Both the position numbers and the translations under genes were made by a program. 64,000 nt of DNA from Pectinophora gossypiella (lineage: Eukaryota; Arthropoda; Insecta; Lepidoptera; Gelechiidae): positions 9,486,001-9,550,000 of the forward strand of contig NC_065408.1 in assembly GCF_024362695.1 (NCBI RefSeq), in the 5' to 3' direction. Of this stretch, positions 26,301 through 35,355 are shown piece after piece (within the stretch, counting starts at the first letter, position 1; each line of letters opens with the position of its first letter). The notes under the pieces are model-generated. The model had not been told where the DNA came from and ran no database searches. It saw only the letters and a program-made list of their open reading frames with translations.

Positions 26301-29300
26301 GGTTTCTGATTCTGCCTTAGTAGTTTTGAACACGCTATACATAGGCAGGGGTTTCTGATTCTGCCTTAGTAGTTTTAAACACGCTATACATAGGCAGGGG
26401 TTTCTGATTCTGCCTTAGTAGTTTTAAACACTCTATACATAGGCAGGGGTTTCGATTCTGCCTTAGTAGTTTTAAACGCGGTATAGATAGGCAGGGGTTC
26501 CGCTATACATAGGCAGGGGTTTCGGATTTTGCCTGAGTAGTTTTAAACACGGTATAGATAGGCAGGGGTTTCGGATTTCGCCTTAGTAGTTTTAAACACG
26601 CTATACATAGGCAGGGGTTTCGATTCTGCCTTAGTAGTTTTAAACACGCTATACATAGGCAGGGGTTTCTGATTCTGCCTTAGTAGTTTTGAACACGCTA
26701 TACATAGGCAGGGGTTTCTGATTCTGCCTTAGTAGTTTTAAACACGCTATACATAGGCAGGGGTTTCTGATTCTGCCTTAGTAGTTTTAAACACGCTATA
26801 CATAGGCAGGGGTTTCGATTCTGCCTTAGTAGTTTTAAATACGCTATACATAGGCAAGGGTTTCGATTCTTCCTTAGTAGTTTTAAATACGCTATACATA
26901 GGCAAGGGTTTCGATTCTTCCTTAGTAGTTTTAAATACGCTATACATAGGCAGGGGTTTCTGATTGTGCCTTAGTAGTTTTAAACACGCTATACATAGGC
27001 AGGGGTTTCGATTCTGCCTTAGTAGTTTTAAACACGCTATACATAGGCAGGGGTGTCTGATTCTGCCTTAGTAGTTTTAAATACGCTATACATAGGCAAG
27101 GGTTTCGATTCTTCCTTAGTAGTTTTAAATACGCTATACATAGGCAAGGGTTTCGATTCTTCCTTAGTAGTTTTAAATACGCTATACATAGGCAAGGGTT
27201 TCGATTCTTCCTTAGTAGTTTTAAATACGCTATACATAGGCAAGGGTTTCGATTCTTCCTTAGTAGTTTTAAATACGCTATACATAGGCAAGGGTTTCGA
27301 TTCTTCCTTATTAGTTTTAAATACGCTATACATAGGCAAGGGTTTCGATTCTTCCTTAGTAGTTTTAAATACGCTATACATAGGCAAGGGTTTCGATAAT
27401 GGTTTATATGTATTCGACTTTGAGTGTATACGGCACATATTAATTGGTCGTTATTGATGATTGCTTCATTTATATTGCAGGTGGTGGTAAAAGTAAACGG
27501 AGAGAATGTTCTGGACACTACACTCATAGACGTATATAGGATGTGGGAGGAGACCAGCTACCAACTGGAATGTCTACAGGCCAACTCTGACTGCGTCCGA
27601 CAGGAATGGCAAGGTAGGTCTGAGATCCTGAACTCAAAGCCTGATGTAAATAATTTGATAAACCATTTTCTGCTATGCAACGACCTTGGTGGTCCATTGG
27701 TTTGAGCGACATAGGGACATATCACGAAAATCACTTTGTGATCCCTAGTTTGGTTAGGACATTACAGGCTGATCACCTGATTGTCTGAAAGCAAGATGAT
27801 TCGTGCTTCGGATGGCACGTTAAGCCGGTCCCGGTTACTACTTACTGATGCAAGTTAGTAGTCGTTACATGAGCCATACCAGGGGCCTTTGGCGGTTCAA
27901 TAGTAACCCTGACACCAGGCAGGATGGGGTTGGTAATCCACCTCACAACCCACACGATAGAAGAAGAAGAAGTACAAACATATACTGTTTTTTAAAAAGA
28001 ATTAAGTTTATTGTTTTAAATATTGATACCGGTTACAAATAACACTAGTATTACAGTTGTGCATACATACATAAACTCACGCCTATTTCCCACCGGGGTA
28101 AGCAGAGACTATAGAATTCCATTACATTATTATTTACAGTTGTGCTTGTATACATTAATAGTTATCTTTATGTTTGATCCAATTATTCCTGCAAATGGTT
28201 ACGTAACATAATATAGCATCACACCTGTATCCCCAAAGGGGTAGGCAGATGTGTAATAGTACATCCACTCCTCGCCAGGTGTATAAGTCCCATGCAATAG
28301 CCTACTGCCATTAACCGGGCACAAATCCTGGAAACCAACATGAAATAATTTATCTTAAAATATATTTATCAAATAATTATACTGTACAATGTTTTTAATT
28401 CTAGTGACAAGCATTACTCACATACATCACAAGAGCACCTTTTTTAACGTTTCACCTTCAAAAACATTTATTAAATACTTATTTTAATACTTATTAAAAG
28501 TAATTGTCACCTTTCTTATATACTTGTATTTCTGAATGCTAAGCACTGAGTACACATTATAACGATTATAGAGGCTAGATAGATTACTGCCCAAATAATT
28601 TACCCACGTAACATTTTTAACATAAAAGTTCGATTATCATAACAGTCAAACCTTTTTTTTGTGTGGAATGTGGTAAGGTTTGTACTTAAGTTTGATATTT
28701 ATTTTCAGGGCTGGAGAAAAGAAAAGGCGTTACGTACAACGTCACATTCGATCCTTCCGCAGCGGTCGTCAAAACTAAATCTATTAGGGTTGCGGTGCTG
28801 CGTGAAGAAGGTGCGGTTCCATTTTGTGGAATAATAATATTTTTCTACTAACTAAATTCTGCAGGATATACTCACTCACAACCTCTATGGTCTAGTGGTT
28901 AGAGCGTTAAACTCACGATCTGGAGGTCCGGGTTCGAGTCCCAATGGGGACATTGTCGAAATCACTTTGTGAGACTGTCCTTTGTTTGGTAAGGACTTTT
29001 CAGGCTTGAATCACCTGATTGTCCGAAAAAGTAAGATGATTCCGTGCTTCGGAGGGCACGTTAAGCCGTTGGTCCCGGCTATTAGCCGTAAAAACACCTC
29101 CACCAACCCACAGTGGAGCAGCGTGGTGGTGTATGTTCCATACCCCCTCCTGTTGATTGAGGGGAGGCCTGTGCCCAGCAGTGGGACGTATATAGGCTGT
29201 TTATGTATACTCACTGGGTTAGTGACAAAATCCTCATAGCACAGCCCGTCCGAAAGGGTGGGGTATTTCAGTAAGAAATTTAGTATTCAGTACAGAACTT

Positions 29301-31433
29301 TCTTTCATTTCTATAGGTTCAAGATAAATTATGAAATTCTGATTACTAAATAAAGACAGATTTAGAACTAACAACAACATTATCTTTTATCTATTTAACT
29401 TAGTTATGAATTTTAATGCAAAGGAGAGAGAGAGAGAGAATCAAGAAAAACGTAATAATAAGTCCAAAATTTTATCACGTTGTTCTATGACGGACGTCAC
29501 AGTGTGCTTTTTCATACAAATGCCATAGTAATTTCGTGTTCTGACGTTTAGTAAAAGTAACTGATTTGACTAGTTGGTAACTAGCCAATTCCCGTTTCAG
29601 GTACCAATGGTGACCGTGAGATGATCGCGTCTCTCCTCATGGCGAACTTCGAAGTGTTTGACGTGACCATGAGTGATCTGCAAAGAAAGAAAATCACACT
29701 CGACGCCTTCCAAGGGCTGGTGTTCCCTGGTGGATTCAGTTATGCCGGCAAGTAAATTAATAAAAAATGTCTCACATTTATGGGTGAGGATATTTTTTGC
29801 ACTGTACTCTAGACTATCAGTTATTTATTCCTATCATACATTACAAGATATTTTTATGTCAACTAGCACTGTTAAACTAGAGAAGGTTTGTGTCGAGATA
29901 ACTTACAACTTTACATATACATCTAATCTAGCCTACAAGATCCCACTACTGGGCAAATACCTCCCCTTGTTCTTTCCATTTTTCGCGGTCCTGTGCGTAC
30001 TCTGGCCAATCATTCCAGCAAGCTTCCCAAGTACATGCACCTCTACAACACAATAATAATGTATGTTTTATCTCCAGACACATTGGGTTCCGCCAAGGGC
30101 TGGGCAGCGGGCATCCTATTCTCCGAGGGTCTTAGCTCGCAGTTCACACACTTCAAGAACCGAACCGACACATTCTCGCTCGGCGTGTGTAACGGTTGTC
30201 AGCTGATGGGTCTACTTGGCTGGTTCGATCCCGAGCCGAAGCAGAGTGATAGGAAACAAGTATTTTTGGACCATAACGCTTCTGAAAGGTATGTCATGTG
30301 AATGTTAGAATAGTATGTTAACAGTAGTCACAGGTACATTCATCGCAAGATGAACTAAGTACCCACACCTCACCGAGCTTTTTGTTAGACCAACGTGATA
30401 GGCGGTATCTCTGGCTATATCGGTCGAGCCAACTGTGTTAGTACAATAATATATAAATATTCGTCAGTAATTCCTATTTGGGTCGGCAGAATCAAGTCAC
30501 CAAATACGTTGAACTGTTAGTCACATATTATTGTCCGTGTCCTTGTATAGCTGCTTGTATACATACCGACATGCGACTTCTACGACGTACCAGCGTGGCA
30601 TATTCACATTTTCCCCTCTCGTTTCTTGCCTAGCATGGACGAATTTACGTTTGTTATACAGAAAAGGAAACACTTGATCCAAAATCCAAATATCCACCAC
30701 AAATGAGATCTATGTAACTTGAGAGTAGCCCACTAAATCTTGACTTTATCTGCCATAGGTTCGAATGCCGCTGGAGCGCGGTGAAGATAACGGAAGACAC
30801 GACTAAAGAGGACGTATGGTTCCGCGGTATGGGCGGCAGTGTACTCGGAGTGTGGGTCGCGCACGGAGAAGGTCGCTTCACAGTGTCCGAGCCTCATTTA
30901 CTCTCCGCCTTGCACAAGAATCGCCAAGTCGCCATGCAGTATGTCGATGATAATGGAGCGCCCACCGAAGTTTATCCGATGAACCCCAACGGTAGCCCTG
31001 GTGAGTAGTAAATGTTCGACCTGGCGATGTTAATGATTCATTATTTAGTCTTACCACTATAGTAACATTATTATATTATATACATCAATGGTCTTAGGTA
31101 GCAAGATGGAACAGGAAAAAGCAGTGGGGACACTTTACTTAAAATCAAGATTCAATTTCTTTTTTGATTTCGATACTATGACATAAACATGTGTCAAAAT
31201 TTGAACTGATTTCTCGAGCCAACTAACTGAATTTTCCCCCAGACGGGTTGGCGGGCGTGCGGTCCCGCGACGGGCGTCACGTGGCCATGATGCCGCACCC
31301 GGAGCGCTGCGTGCTGCGCTGGCAGGCCGCCGCGCCGCCCGCCGCTCCCCCACGCGCGTCCGACCCGGCCAGCAACGCCTCACCATGGATACGGCTCTTC
31401 CAAAACGCCTACACTTGGGCTTCCCAGCAATAG
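14398..31433 (+). CDS. PFAS: Phosphoribosylformylglycinamidine synthase
   Basis: Cytosolic enzyme of de novo purine synthesis: FGAR + ATP + glutamine to FGAM. Exons: 14398-14675, 14753-15066, 15316-15452, 15539-15651, 16005-16258, 16575-16706, 17727-17855, 18240-18368, 18826-18900, 19462-19653, 20241-20414, 21058-21206, 22308-22511, 23748-23943, 24291-24417, 24893-25008, 25339-25601, 27481-27613, 28709-28810, 29601-29747, 30078-30288, 30759-31000, 31243-31433. Total 4008 nt, 1335 aa, like human (1338). Order: PurS-like N-terminus, linker (NSEHSRHWFF), tandem FGAM synthetase halves (FTAETHNMPTAVAPFSGATT, HDQGAGGNGNVLKEL), C-terminal glutaminase with nucleophile Cys1159 in GVCNGCQ and His1291/Glu1293 in MMPHPER. 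The ATG at 14398 gives MCIIRFFSSEAFSAHK, matching the fly start; an upstream in-frame ATG at 14344 is less likely. Intron 20 has a GC donor; all others are GT-AG. Confidence 0.96.
15084..15239. mobile_element. Hairpin (MITE-like) element, family 2, copy 1
   Basis: Arms acgcggttattatcat...cgggttcttaccgcg (15100-15151) and cgcggtaagaacccg...attaa (15201-15234) are near-perfect inverted copies around a second inverted pair (ggggatatgaga / tctcatatcccc). The bases aatagtactcttat occur on both sides (about 15070-15083 and 15236-15249), a probable target duplication of about 14 bp, one copy starting three bases into the PFAS exon 2 donor. Related copies are at 20108-20188 and 40499-40640. Confidence 0.72.
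15660..15975 (-). mobile_element. SINE family B, near full length, antisense
   Basis: Reverse complement of the element at 28878-29212. It has the tRNA-like head with a box B-type motif (gggaatcgatcccgggcctcc on this strand), the aaagtgatttcgacaatgtc segment and the tail tgctgggcataggcctcccc. It lies in PFAS intron 4. Confidence 0.8.
16992..17014. repeat. (GTTAT)n microsatellite
   Basis: Four tandem copies of the pentamer in PFAS intron 6, directly before a family A SINE, possibly its tail. Confidence 0.7.
17035..17300 (-). mobile_element. SINE family A, antisense
   Basis: Carries the family A tail (ccctggtgtcagggttatta), the shared core (accaacggcttaacgtgcc, then atcatcttactttt), the tgatcacaaagtga-type segment and the tRNA-like head (gacctccggatcgtgaaccc, caacgctcaac). 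In PFAS intron 6. Confidence 0.78.
18433..18590 (+). repeat. Interspersed repeat family F, copy
   Basis: Contains gtagtcagaggtacatccatcgca, ctttctgttagaccagcg, and a gccgtctataac...caactgtgttggt end. Related sequences occur at 21775-21912, 22100-22196 (inverted), 24458-24605 (inverted), 30314-30445, 38098-38182 and 57676-57830 (inverted). The family is unnamed here. It has no coding capacity and is probably another SINE or MITE. Confidence 0.65.
19280..19324. repeat. (ATTT)n microsatellite
   Basis: About eight tetramer copies in PFAS intron 9, beside an AT-rich stretch. Confidence 0.7.
20108..20188. mobile_element. Hairpin element family 2, half copy
   Basis: Matches the right half of the element at 15084-15239: tcgggagtctcatatccc, aacgcggtaagagcccgtta and tgtgttttaatta. 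The left arm is mostly missing. PFAS intron 10. Confidence 0.65.
21637..21750 (+). mobile_element. SINE family B, 3' fragment
   Basis: Only the tail is present: cacctccaccaacccgcattg, gcagcgtggtggagtatg, ttgattgaggggaggcctgt. It is closely similar to 29093-29212. PFAS intron 12. Confidence 0.75.
21775..22196. repeat. Mosaic of family F and SINE family A pieces
   Basis: 21775-21912 is a family F copy (cagagatacatccatcg, ttctgttagacca, caactgtgttgt). 21930-22081 is a family A SINE tail (cggttactacttactgatgtaag, cctgacaccagggttgatg). 22100-22196 is an inverted family F end (cgacggatgtacctc, ccctaattgggatatag). Together they fill most of PFAS intron 12. Confidence 0.65.
22547..22772 (+). mobile_element. 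SINE family C, 5'-truncated
   Basis: Reads gatgagtgaccacaaaaaa, tcatctcgagctcctccgtg, the shared core gcacgttaagccgttggt, gcccgatctccctatccatc and the tail cagcagtggggacgttaatg followed by gctgatgatgatga. The tRNA-like head is absent. PFAS intron 13. Confidence 0.78.
23215..23715 (+). mobile_element. SINE family D interrupted by a nested insertion
   Basis: The tRNA-like head (ccgtggtagcccagttag, box B-like ttcgaatcccattg) runs into the body (catcgtgaggaacccac, tgacctaacctgtattgg, cagacaggcagtcgct). The body breaks at 23490 and resumes at about 23666 with aggtaagcgg and gctagggagatgat. The break is filled by an unrelated 170-180 bp segment flanked by aggtt on both sides. PFAS intron 13. Confidence 0.75.
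24160..24235 (-). mobile_element. SINE family D 3' fragment, antisense
   Basis: On the minus strand it gives the family D end: a ggacctgt-like motif, gtaagcggacgctg and a cgggataacgct motif. PFAS intron 14. Confidence 0.6.
24458..24605 (-). repeat. Interspersed repeat family F, antisense copy
   Basis: Carries cctatcacgttggtcta, cttcatcttgcgatggatgt and ccctaatcgggatatagtcg, the reverse complement of the copy at 30314-30445. PFAS intron 15. Confidence 0.65.
24705..24855 (+). repeat. Duplicated intronic segment, copy 1
   Basis: Shares tatgacgtcacag-type sequence, tgctttttcatacaaat, ccatagtaatttcgtgtt, tgacgtttagtaaaa and aactgatttgact with 29395-29575. Each copy ends 25-40 bases before a PFAS exon acceptor (exon 16 at 24893, exon 20 at 29601). 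Confidence 0.75.
25060..25190 (-). repeat. Interspersed repeat family E, antisense fragment
   Basis: Reverse complement of part of 63418-63650: it carries atgggcgacatgcttgatccc, caccataagcttcatcatatc and cgtatcaacagtgg. PFAS intron 17. Confidence 0.65.
25740..25990 (-). mobile_element. SINE family A, diverged, antisense
   Basis: Diverged copy with gagccaccaaaggcctttga, a degraded core (gactgccttccgaag), atcatcttactttcgg and a cgggacctccatatcgtgag head. PFAS intron 17, upstream of the minisatellite. Confidence 0.7.
26060..27396. repeat. 48/49-bp minisatellite in PFAS intron 17
   Basis: About 27 head-to-tail units of the type gttttaaacacgctatacat + aggcaggggtttcgattctg + ccttagta. Most units are 48 bp (tttcgattc) and some 49 bp (tttctgattc). 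The first 1 kb is variable and contains a block repeated about 364 bp apart (the rare gttttgaaca unit occurs at 26322 and 26686). From about 27065 to 27390 the units are almost identical (cttcc, aaatacgc variant). Because 48 is a multiple of three, the homogeneous part is open in one plus and two minus frames. No start, splice or family evidence supports a protein. Confidence 0.92.
27680..27971 (+). mobile_element. SINE family A, nearly complete
   Basis: Runs from a damaged head through aaaatcactttgtgatccct, taggacattacaggctgatc, the shared core (gtgcttcggatggcacgtta), cggttactacttactgatg and the tail cacaacccacacgatagaag. PFAS intron 18. Confidence 0.82.
28065..28290. repeat. Two interspersed repeat fragments (family E type)
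   Basis: 28065-28125 has acatacataaactcacgcct and ccaccggggtaagcagag, like 49440-49515 and 63418 onward. 28205-28290 is a related variant (cctgtatccccaaaggggta, ggcagatgtgtaatagtaca). PFAS intron 18. Confidence 0.6.
28878..29212 (+). mobile_element. SINE family B, full length reference copy
   Basis: tRNA-derived head with box A-like tggtctagtggttagagcg and box B ggttcgagtcc, then gaaatcactttgtgagactg, aagatgattccgtgcttcgg, the core ggcacgttaagccgttggtc, and the tail ccaccaacccacagtgg, tgcccagcagtgggacgta. PFAS intron 19, plus strand. Best copy of the family here. Confidence 0.88.
29395..29575 (+). repeat. Duplicated intronic segment, copy 2
   Basis: Second copy of the segment at 24705-24855. 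It also contains a short (GA)n run at 29421-29440. It ends just before the acceptor of PFAS exon 20. Confidence 0.75.
30078..31433 (+). other. PFAS: Glutaminase (class I amidotransferase-like) exons of PFAS
   Basis: The last three exons carry most of the glutaminase half that releases ammonia for the synthetase half. Visible elements are DTLGSAKGWAA, the nucleophile elbow GVCNGCQLM (Cys1159), WVAHGEGRF, and MMPHPER with the catalytic His and Glu. The linker after the catalytic pair is rich in Ala/Pro (AAAPPAAPPRAS), a GC-rich low-complexity patch not typical of the family, before the conserved end SPWIRLFQNAYTW. Confidence 0.9.
30314..30445 (+). repeat. Interspersed repeat family F, copy
   Basis: Contains gtcacaggtacattcatcgc, ttttgttagaccaacgtgat and gagccaactgtgttag. 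PFAS intron 21. Confidence 0.65.
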
Positions 31434-32666
31434 ACCAACTGCTCAAAATTGTCTTTTTATTAGAATTTTGATATTCAAAAAAGAATAATTGTTGAACTAT
31501 GAGTATGGCGTTTGACCTTTGTCCACAAACATTCTCTCAACAGTTATATTAAGCGCATTTCGTTTATTCTTTTTTTGTGGTACATTATGGTTAACCTACT
31601 TAATTTTTCAATTCAAAATCTAATTTTATTAGATATCTGTTAATTTTAAGTTTTTCAATTTTCCTAAAAAAATATTGTTGTTGGACGCACCATACAAGTA
31701 TTTACTAGCTAATGATAAAAATATGACAAATGAAATTGTCACTGTATAATCCAGTTTTATAAAAGAATATTAGGAAGCGGATTCCTCGAATAATAATGTT
31801 AAAGTATTTAATAAGAATCCATTCATTAGGCCTCATACATCTTTCCTAGATGACTTATACAGTGTCTAGGAGGCACTTTTATTAAGTATAATTACAAATA
31901 TTTTTGAGAAAATAAACTATTAAGTACTGTACTTTATATACACATTTCTACATATATATTTGTTATTTTATTTTTATAAAAATGTAATTATATACATTAT
32001 AAGAAAGCCTGTGATGAAATCACATAAAAAGTCGTCTTCCAATAAATCATTCCAAGTTTTGTAAGTGGAAATTTCAATATTATATCAATTTTGTGATCTG
32101 ATGTGCCTTGTATTAGCTGTAAGTGTCTAATGTTAGTGATATAAAAATAAATACAACATTATATAAACGTAATGTTTATTTTCAAATAATTTTCCTATAG
32201 GTACTCTAATAATTTTGACTGTTACTAATTAAAATTATTATTGAAAACAACTCTAGATCTCACAATTAGTTTTTACTATAGTAACATAATTATATATTAT
32301 TATACAACATCAATGTTTTTAATATGGGCCTTAGAGAACTGTCATTATTATACTTTGATTATACTTTTTTGACTCGAGTTTTCCAGACTCAATAGTTAGA
32401 CCATGGAGATTGGCTAGATTAAAAGAATATTAGACTATACAACCATATTCCATTATCAGTGACTGCCTCAATTACAAATAGTTGAACACAAGCCTATTTT
32501 ATAATAAAAAAAGATTTACAAATGAACAGGAATCTTTTTTAGATTTTTTTATTTAAGTATTGTTGTATCTTATATTCAGGCACCCATTTTTACCCATCAA
32601 ATAAGTTGGAACATACAAAACTACAACAGTAGTTTGTTACTTTATCACAGCAGTTTGTAGTCTTTC
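31434..32666. other. Convergent 3' region between PFAS and FADD
   Basis: PFAS 3' UTR on the plus strand, with candidate poly-A signals aataaa at 31911 and near 32146. FADD 3' UTR on the minus strand, with a candidate signal at 32548-32553 (tttatt on the plus strand). The sequence is AT-rich and no further gene is seen. Confidence 0.55.
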
Positions 32667-33581
32667 TTACAAATTCATCAGCAAAATCTTTTGAATAGAC
32701 TTTGTTAAGTCTTTTCTTCTTGTTTTCTCTAAAGCATTGCACAAAACAAAAAACCATTTATCAGGATCAGCTTTCTTTTCTAAATAAAGCTCCATAAGCT
32801 TCGCAGATTTTCTTGCAATTGACTTATTATTAGCATCAATGTCGTCAATGTCACATTCACGAATCTTCAAGTTTCTTGCAAGGTCTGTCCAGCCATTGCC
32901 AATTTCTTCCACAACAGTTTCAATAATTCTTTGTTTTTTTTTAGGACTCATATTTCCAAATGGGCTGGTATTTATGTAGCTTTCATTAACAACTCTGTTA
33001 GAGGTATTTTGGGTATTCTCTGAAGCTGTAACAAGATGCATAAGTTTAAATACTACTTGGTAAACATGGGAATGCTTTTACTTATTAACTAAAGATGCAT
33101 GAAATTTGTTGCCATTGCTAATGAATAACTTATTATGTTATTGTAATACTCAATCAGTGTTTTCATCCATCACTTTTTTTCATCCTACACAAAAGGTACT
33201 TATAAGACAATGTTCCCTTGTAAAGTAATAGAAATATGTAGGGTAACTCATAATTAGTTATTACTCACCATAGTAATTCTCGTATTCCCTAGGCACATGG
33301 GATGCTTCGTATTGCAAGATCTTTCTCATGAGGTCGTTGCAATTGGGAAGCCTTTCAACAATTTTCTTTAGTGGTTCCACATTATCTTCAGACAAAACAT
33401 CTCGGAGCTCCAACACGTTCAAAAGCTGACTAATGTTGTTGATCTGTTCATACCTTCTAGGGGAGTTTATTTCATTTCTAAATAACTCCTTGAGTGCATC
33501 CTTCAACTGAACGTGTCTTTCACTAGACCCTACACTTATAACGATTTGGTGTTTCAAATGAGAGTATTCTGATAAAGTCAT
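32667..33581 (-). CDS. FADD: FAS-associated death domain protein
   Basis: Cytosolic adaptor. In insects FADD links IMD through its death domain to the caspase DREDD through its death-effector domain, leading to Relish activation and antimicrobial peptide expression. Exon 1 is 33269-33581 and exon 2 is 32667-33019, 221 aa. Residues about 12-80 form the DED (LKDALKELFRNEIN, ISQLLNVLELRDVL, LKKIVERLPNCNDLMRKIL). Residues about 125-215 form the death domain (IIETVVEEIGNGWTDLARNL, ECDIDDID, LMELYLEKKADPDKW, LCNALEKTRRKDL). Length and domain order fit the family (human FADD 208 aa). Exon 2 has two possible acceptors six bases apart. An in-frame ORF extends upstream of the chosen ATG (to 33704), but it runs into a retroelement and is not part of the protein. 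Confidence 0.9.
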
Positions 33582-33660
33582 TTTTTGAGTTCTAAACTTG
33601 CTAAAACGTAAAACAAAACTTTCGACGCGTCGTGTAAATTTCACGAACTTCGAAATAATA

Positions 33661-34072
33661 ATTTTTTTTTTTTTTGTTCTGGTTTTCCCCGAAGGGTAAG
33701 GCAAAGGGAACTATGCCCATACAGCCATGTCTTACGTATTTTTTTTTCTTGATGATTAATGAAATGATGAAAGGTGATGAATGATGATGATGAAACCTAA
33801 GCCCCCACCCTCGGAGTAGACTCCTACTCCGAACCCCAAACGAATTAACTCAAAAGTCCGCATAAACTTTTGAGTTATGAAGCGGCTTCCCAGCACGAAG
33901 CGAAAATAGGCAGATACACTTTGTTTATTGAATACTCCAATATAATAACACTCGCGAATGTCTTCTGACTAACTTAATGCGATCATTAACCACAAAACAC
34001 CACTTCGTATTAATTATTTAGATTACTCAATGAAGAAAGCAACTGTCCCGTTCCCGTTTCCCGCCGAAAAGC
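33661..34072 (-). mobile_element. Non-LTR retroelement insert with 13-bp target duplication
   Basis: Flanked by exact copies of cttcgaaataata at 33648-33660 and 34073-34085. On the minus strand it ends in a long poly-A (poly-T at 33662-33675 here), preceded by gccttacccttcggggaaaa. It is about 412 bp with no coding frame. It carries an inner inverted pair (cggagtaga / tctactccg near 33810; aactcaaaagt / acttttgagtt near 33847). It is a SINE or a 5'-truncated LINE in the same orientation as FADD, 80 bases upstream of its ATG. Confidence 0.8.
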
Positions 34073-34085
34073 CTTCGAAATAATA

Positions 34086-35355
34086 AATCGCAATCGTCAC
34101 GATTTGACAGCCGTCAAAGGAAAATATGAGATAACTTCCGGTTTACGCACGATTTAATATTTTTGTTAAATACATTTGATAATTTAATTTATAATAGGTA
34201 GGTTTATACGTTACTTAATTTTCAAATTTAAAAAAAGTCTTAAGGAACCTTATAATTATATGAGTATTTTAGTAACTAATGCTAACTAGATGAATCAAAA
34301 ACGTAAATGAAACGAAACACAACAACTTGTAGTTCTGAACTTTTGACAGGGAAGTTCCCGGCCTGCTTACGACTTTGAAAAGTTTGACTCCTTTTGCAAC
34401 TTGTGTGACTTCATCGTTGGTTGGTTTGTAGCTGATGAAGAGCCTTCGATCATAAATTCATAATATTTTATATGATCGAAGTGCAGAGTACACTTTTAGG
34501 ACTCCTAGTTCCTATGGAAAAAATATAGCAAATACGTAACCTAGATTTTTTGCGAAATTTAACATCAGTATCTGTTTACATTCACGACTTATTTATTATT
34601 GACTTGAAGTAGGTATACCTACCTACACGGAGCTTTAATTTGAGATTAATTTGATTTAATAATTCCTACTTAGTACAAGTAGAACGCAAGGTATCGAACT
34701 GTAAACTAGTCAGTGGTATTATAGGAAACACAAATTTCATAGATAACGTTTGTCCTAATTGGAAATATTTGTATTTTGGCGATCAAATTCGACCGACATA
34801 GTAACATAGGAAAATCTCAGTGAAGCCTCAGATAAATATTTGATTAGGTGCCTACCTAAAGTCTTATTCTGAAACTTTTTGTAACTTAATAATGAGCTTA
34901 ATTCCCATTTGAGATTGTTTTAGATAGAAATTATTTAATCTCACTGTTAATGGCGTGTGCTGAAAGTTTAGAATTTATTGACCTTTCGGGAAATAAGAAT
35001 AGACTGTCTACCCAATAATGGAACATACCTACTCACACCCGTACTTAGGATGTTATTTGTTGGTTCAATATTGTATTTAACGACCCTGTGTAATTTTATT
35101 GTCAAGTAGTTGACGCCTTTATAAACAACTATTACAAATGTTAATGATAAGGGGGTCATTACGTAATTCTTATTAAACAATATAGTCCACGCGGAGTATA
35201 ATTGTGTTTACTTATTGATCCAGCCAGGGTCCACCTTATCTGAGCAATATGAAATGTTTTGACCCCTCTATCAGTTGCGAACCATCGCTTTTGTCGAACG
35301 GTCATTATGCTCAAGTATTTAGTTTCTATAAAATAAATTAGTAAAATTATAAAAA
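34086..35355. other. Divergent spacer between FADD and GLDC
   Basis: 1.3 kb of AT-rich sequence with no recognised gene or repeat. It probably contains the FADD promoter (left part) and the GLDC promoter (just before 35356). No core-promoter motif could be assigned with confidence. Confidence 0.4.

Noticed and set aside
26060..27396. CRISPR-like array
   Set aside because: The units are contiguous with no unique spacers and the host is an animal nuclear genome, so this is a minisatellite.
26747..27527. Long repeat-protein open frames on both strands (16-residue repeats such as MYSVFKTTKEESKPLP)
   Set aside because: They exist only because the minisatellite period of 48 is divisible by three. 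They lie inside a PFAS intron, run in several frames at once and have no splice or family support.
28878..28955. tRNA genes at tRNA-like heads (also 48788, 23215, 58545, 57271)
   Set aside because: Box A and box B are present but stems are incomplete and each is continuous with a SINE body, so they are SINE promoters or their relics, not tRNA genes.
33582..33704. N-terminal extension of FADD
   Set aside because: The frame is open upstream of the ATG at 33581 but crosses into the poly-A end of the retroelement. Alignment of the death-effector domain needs no extension.
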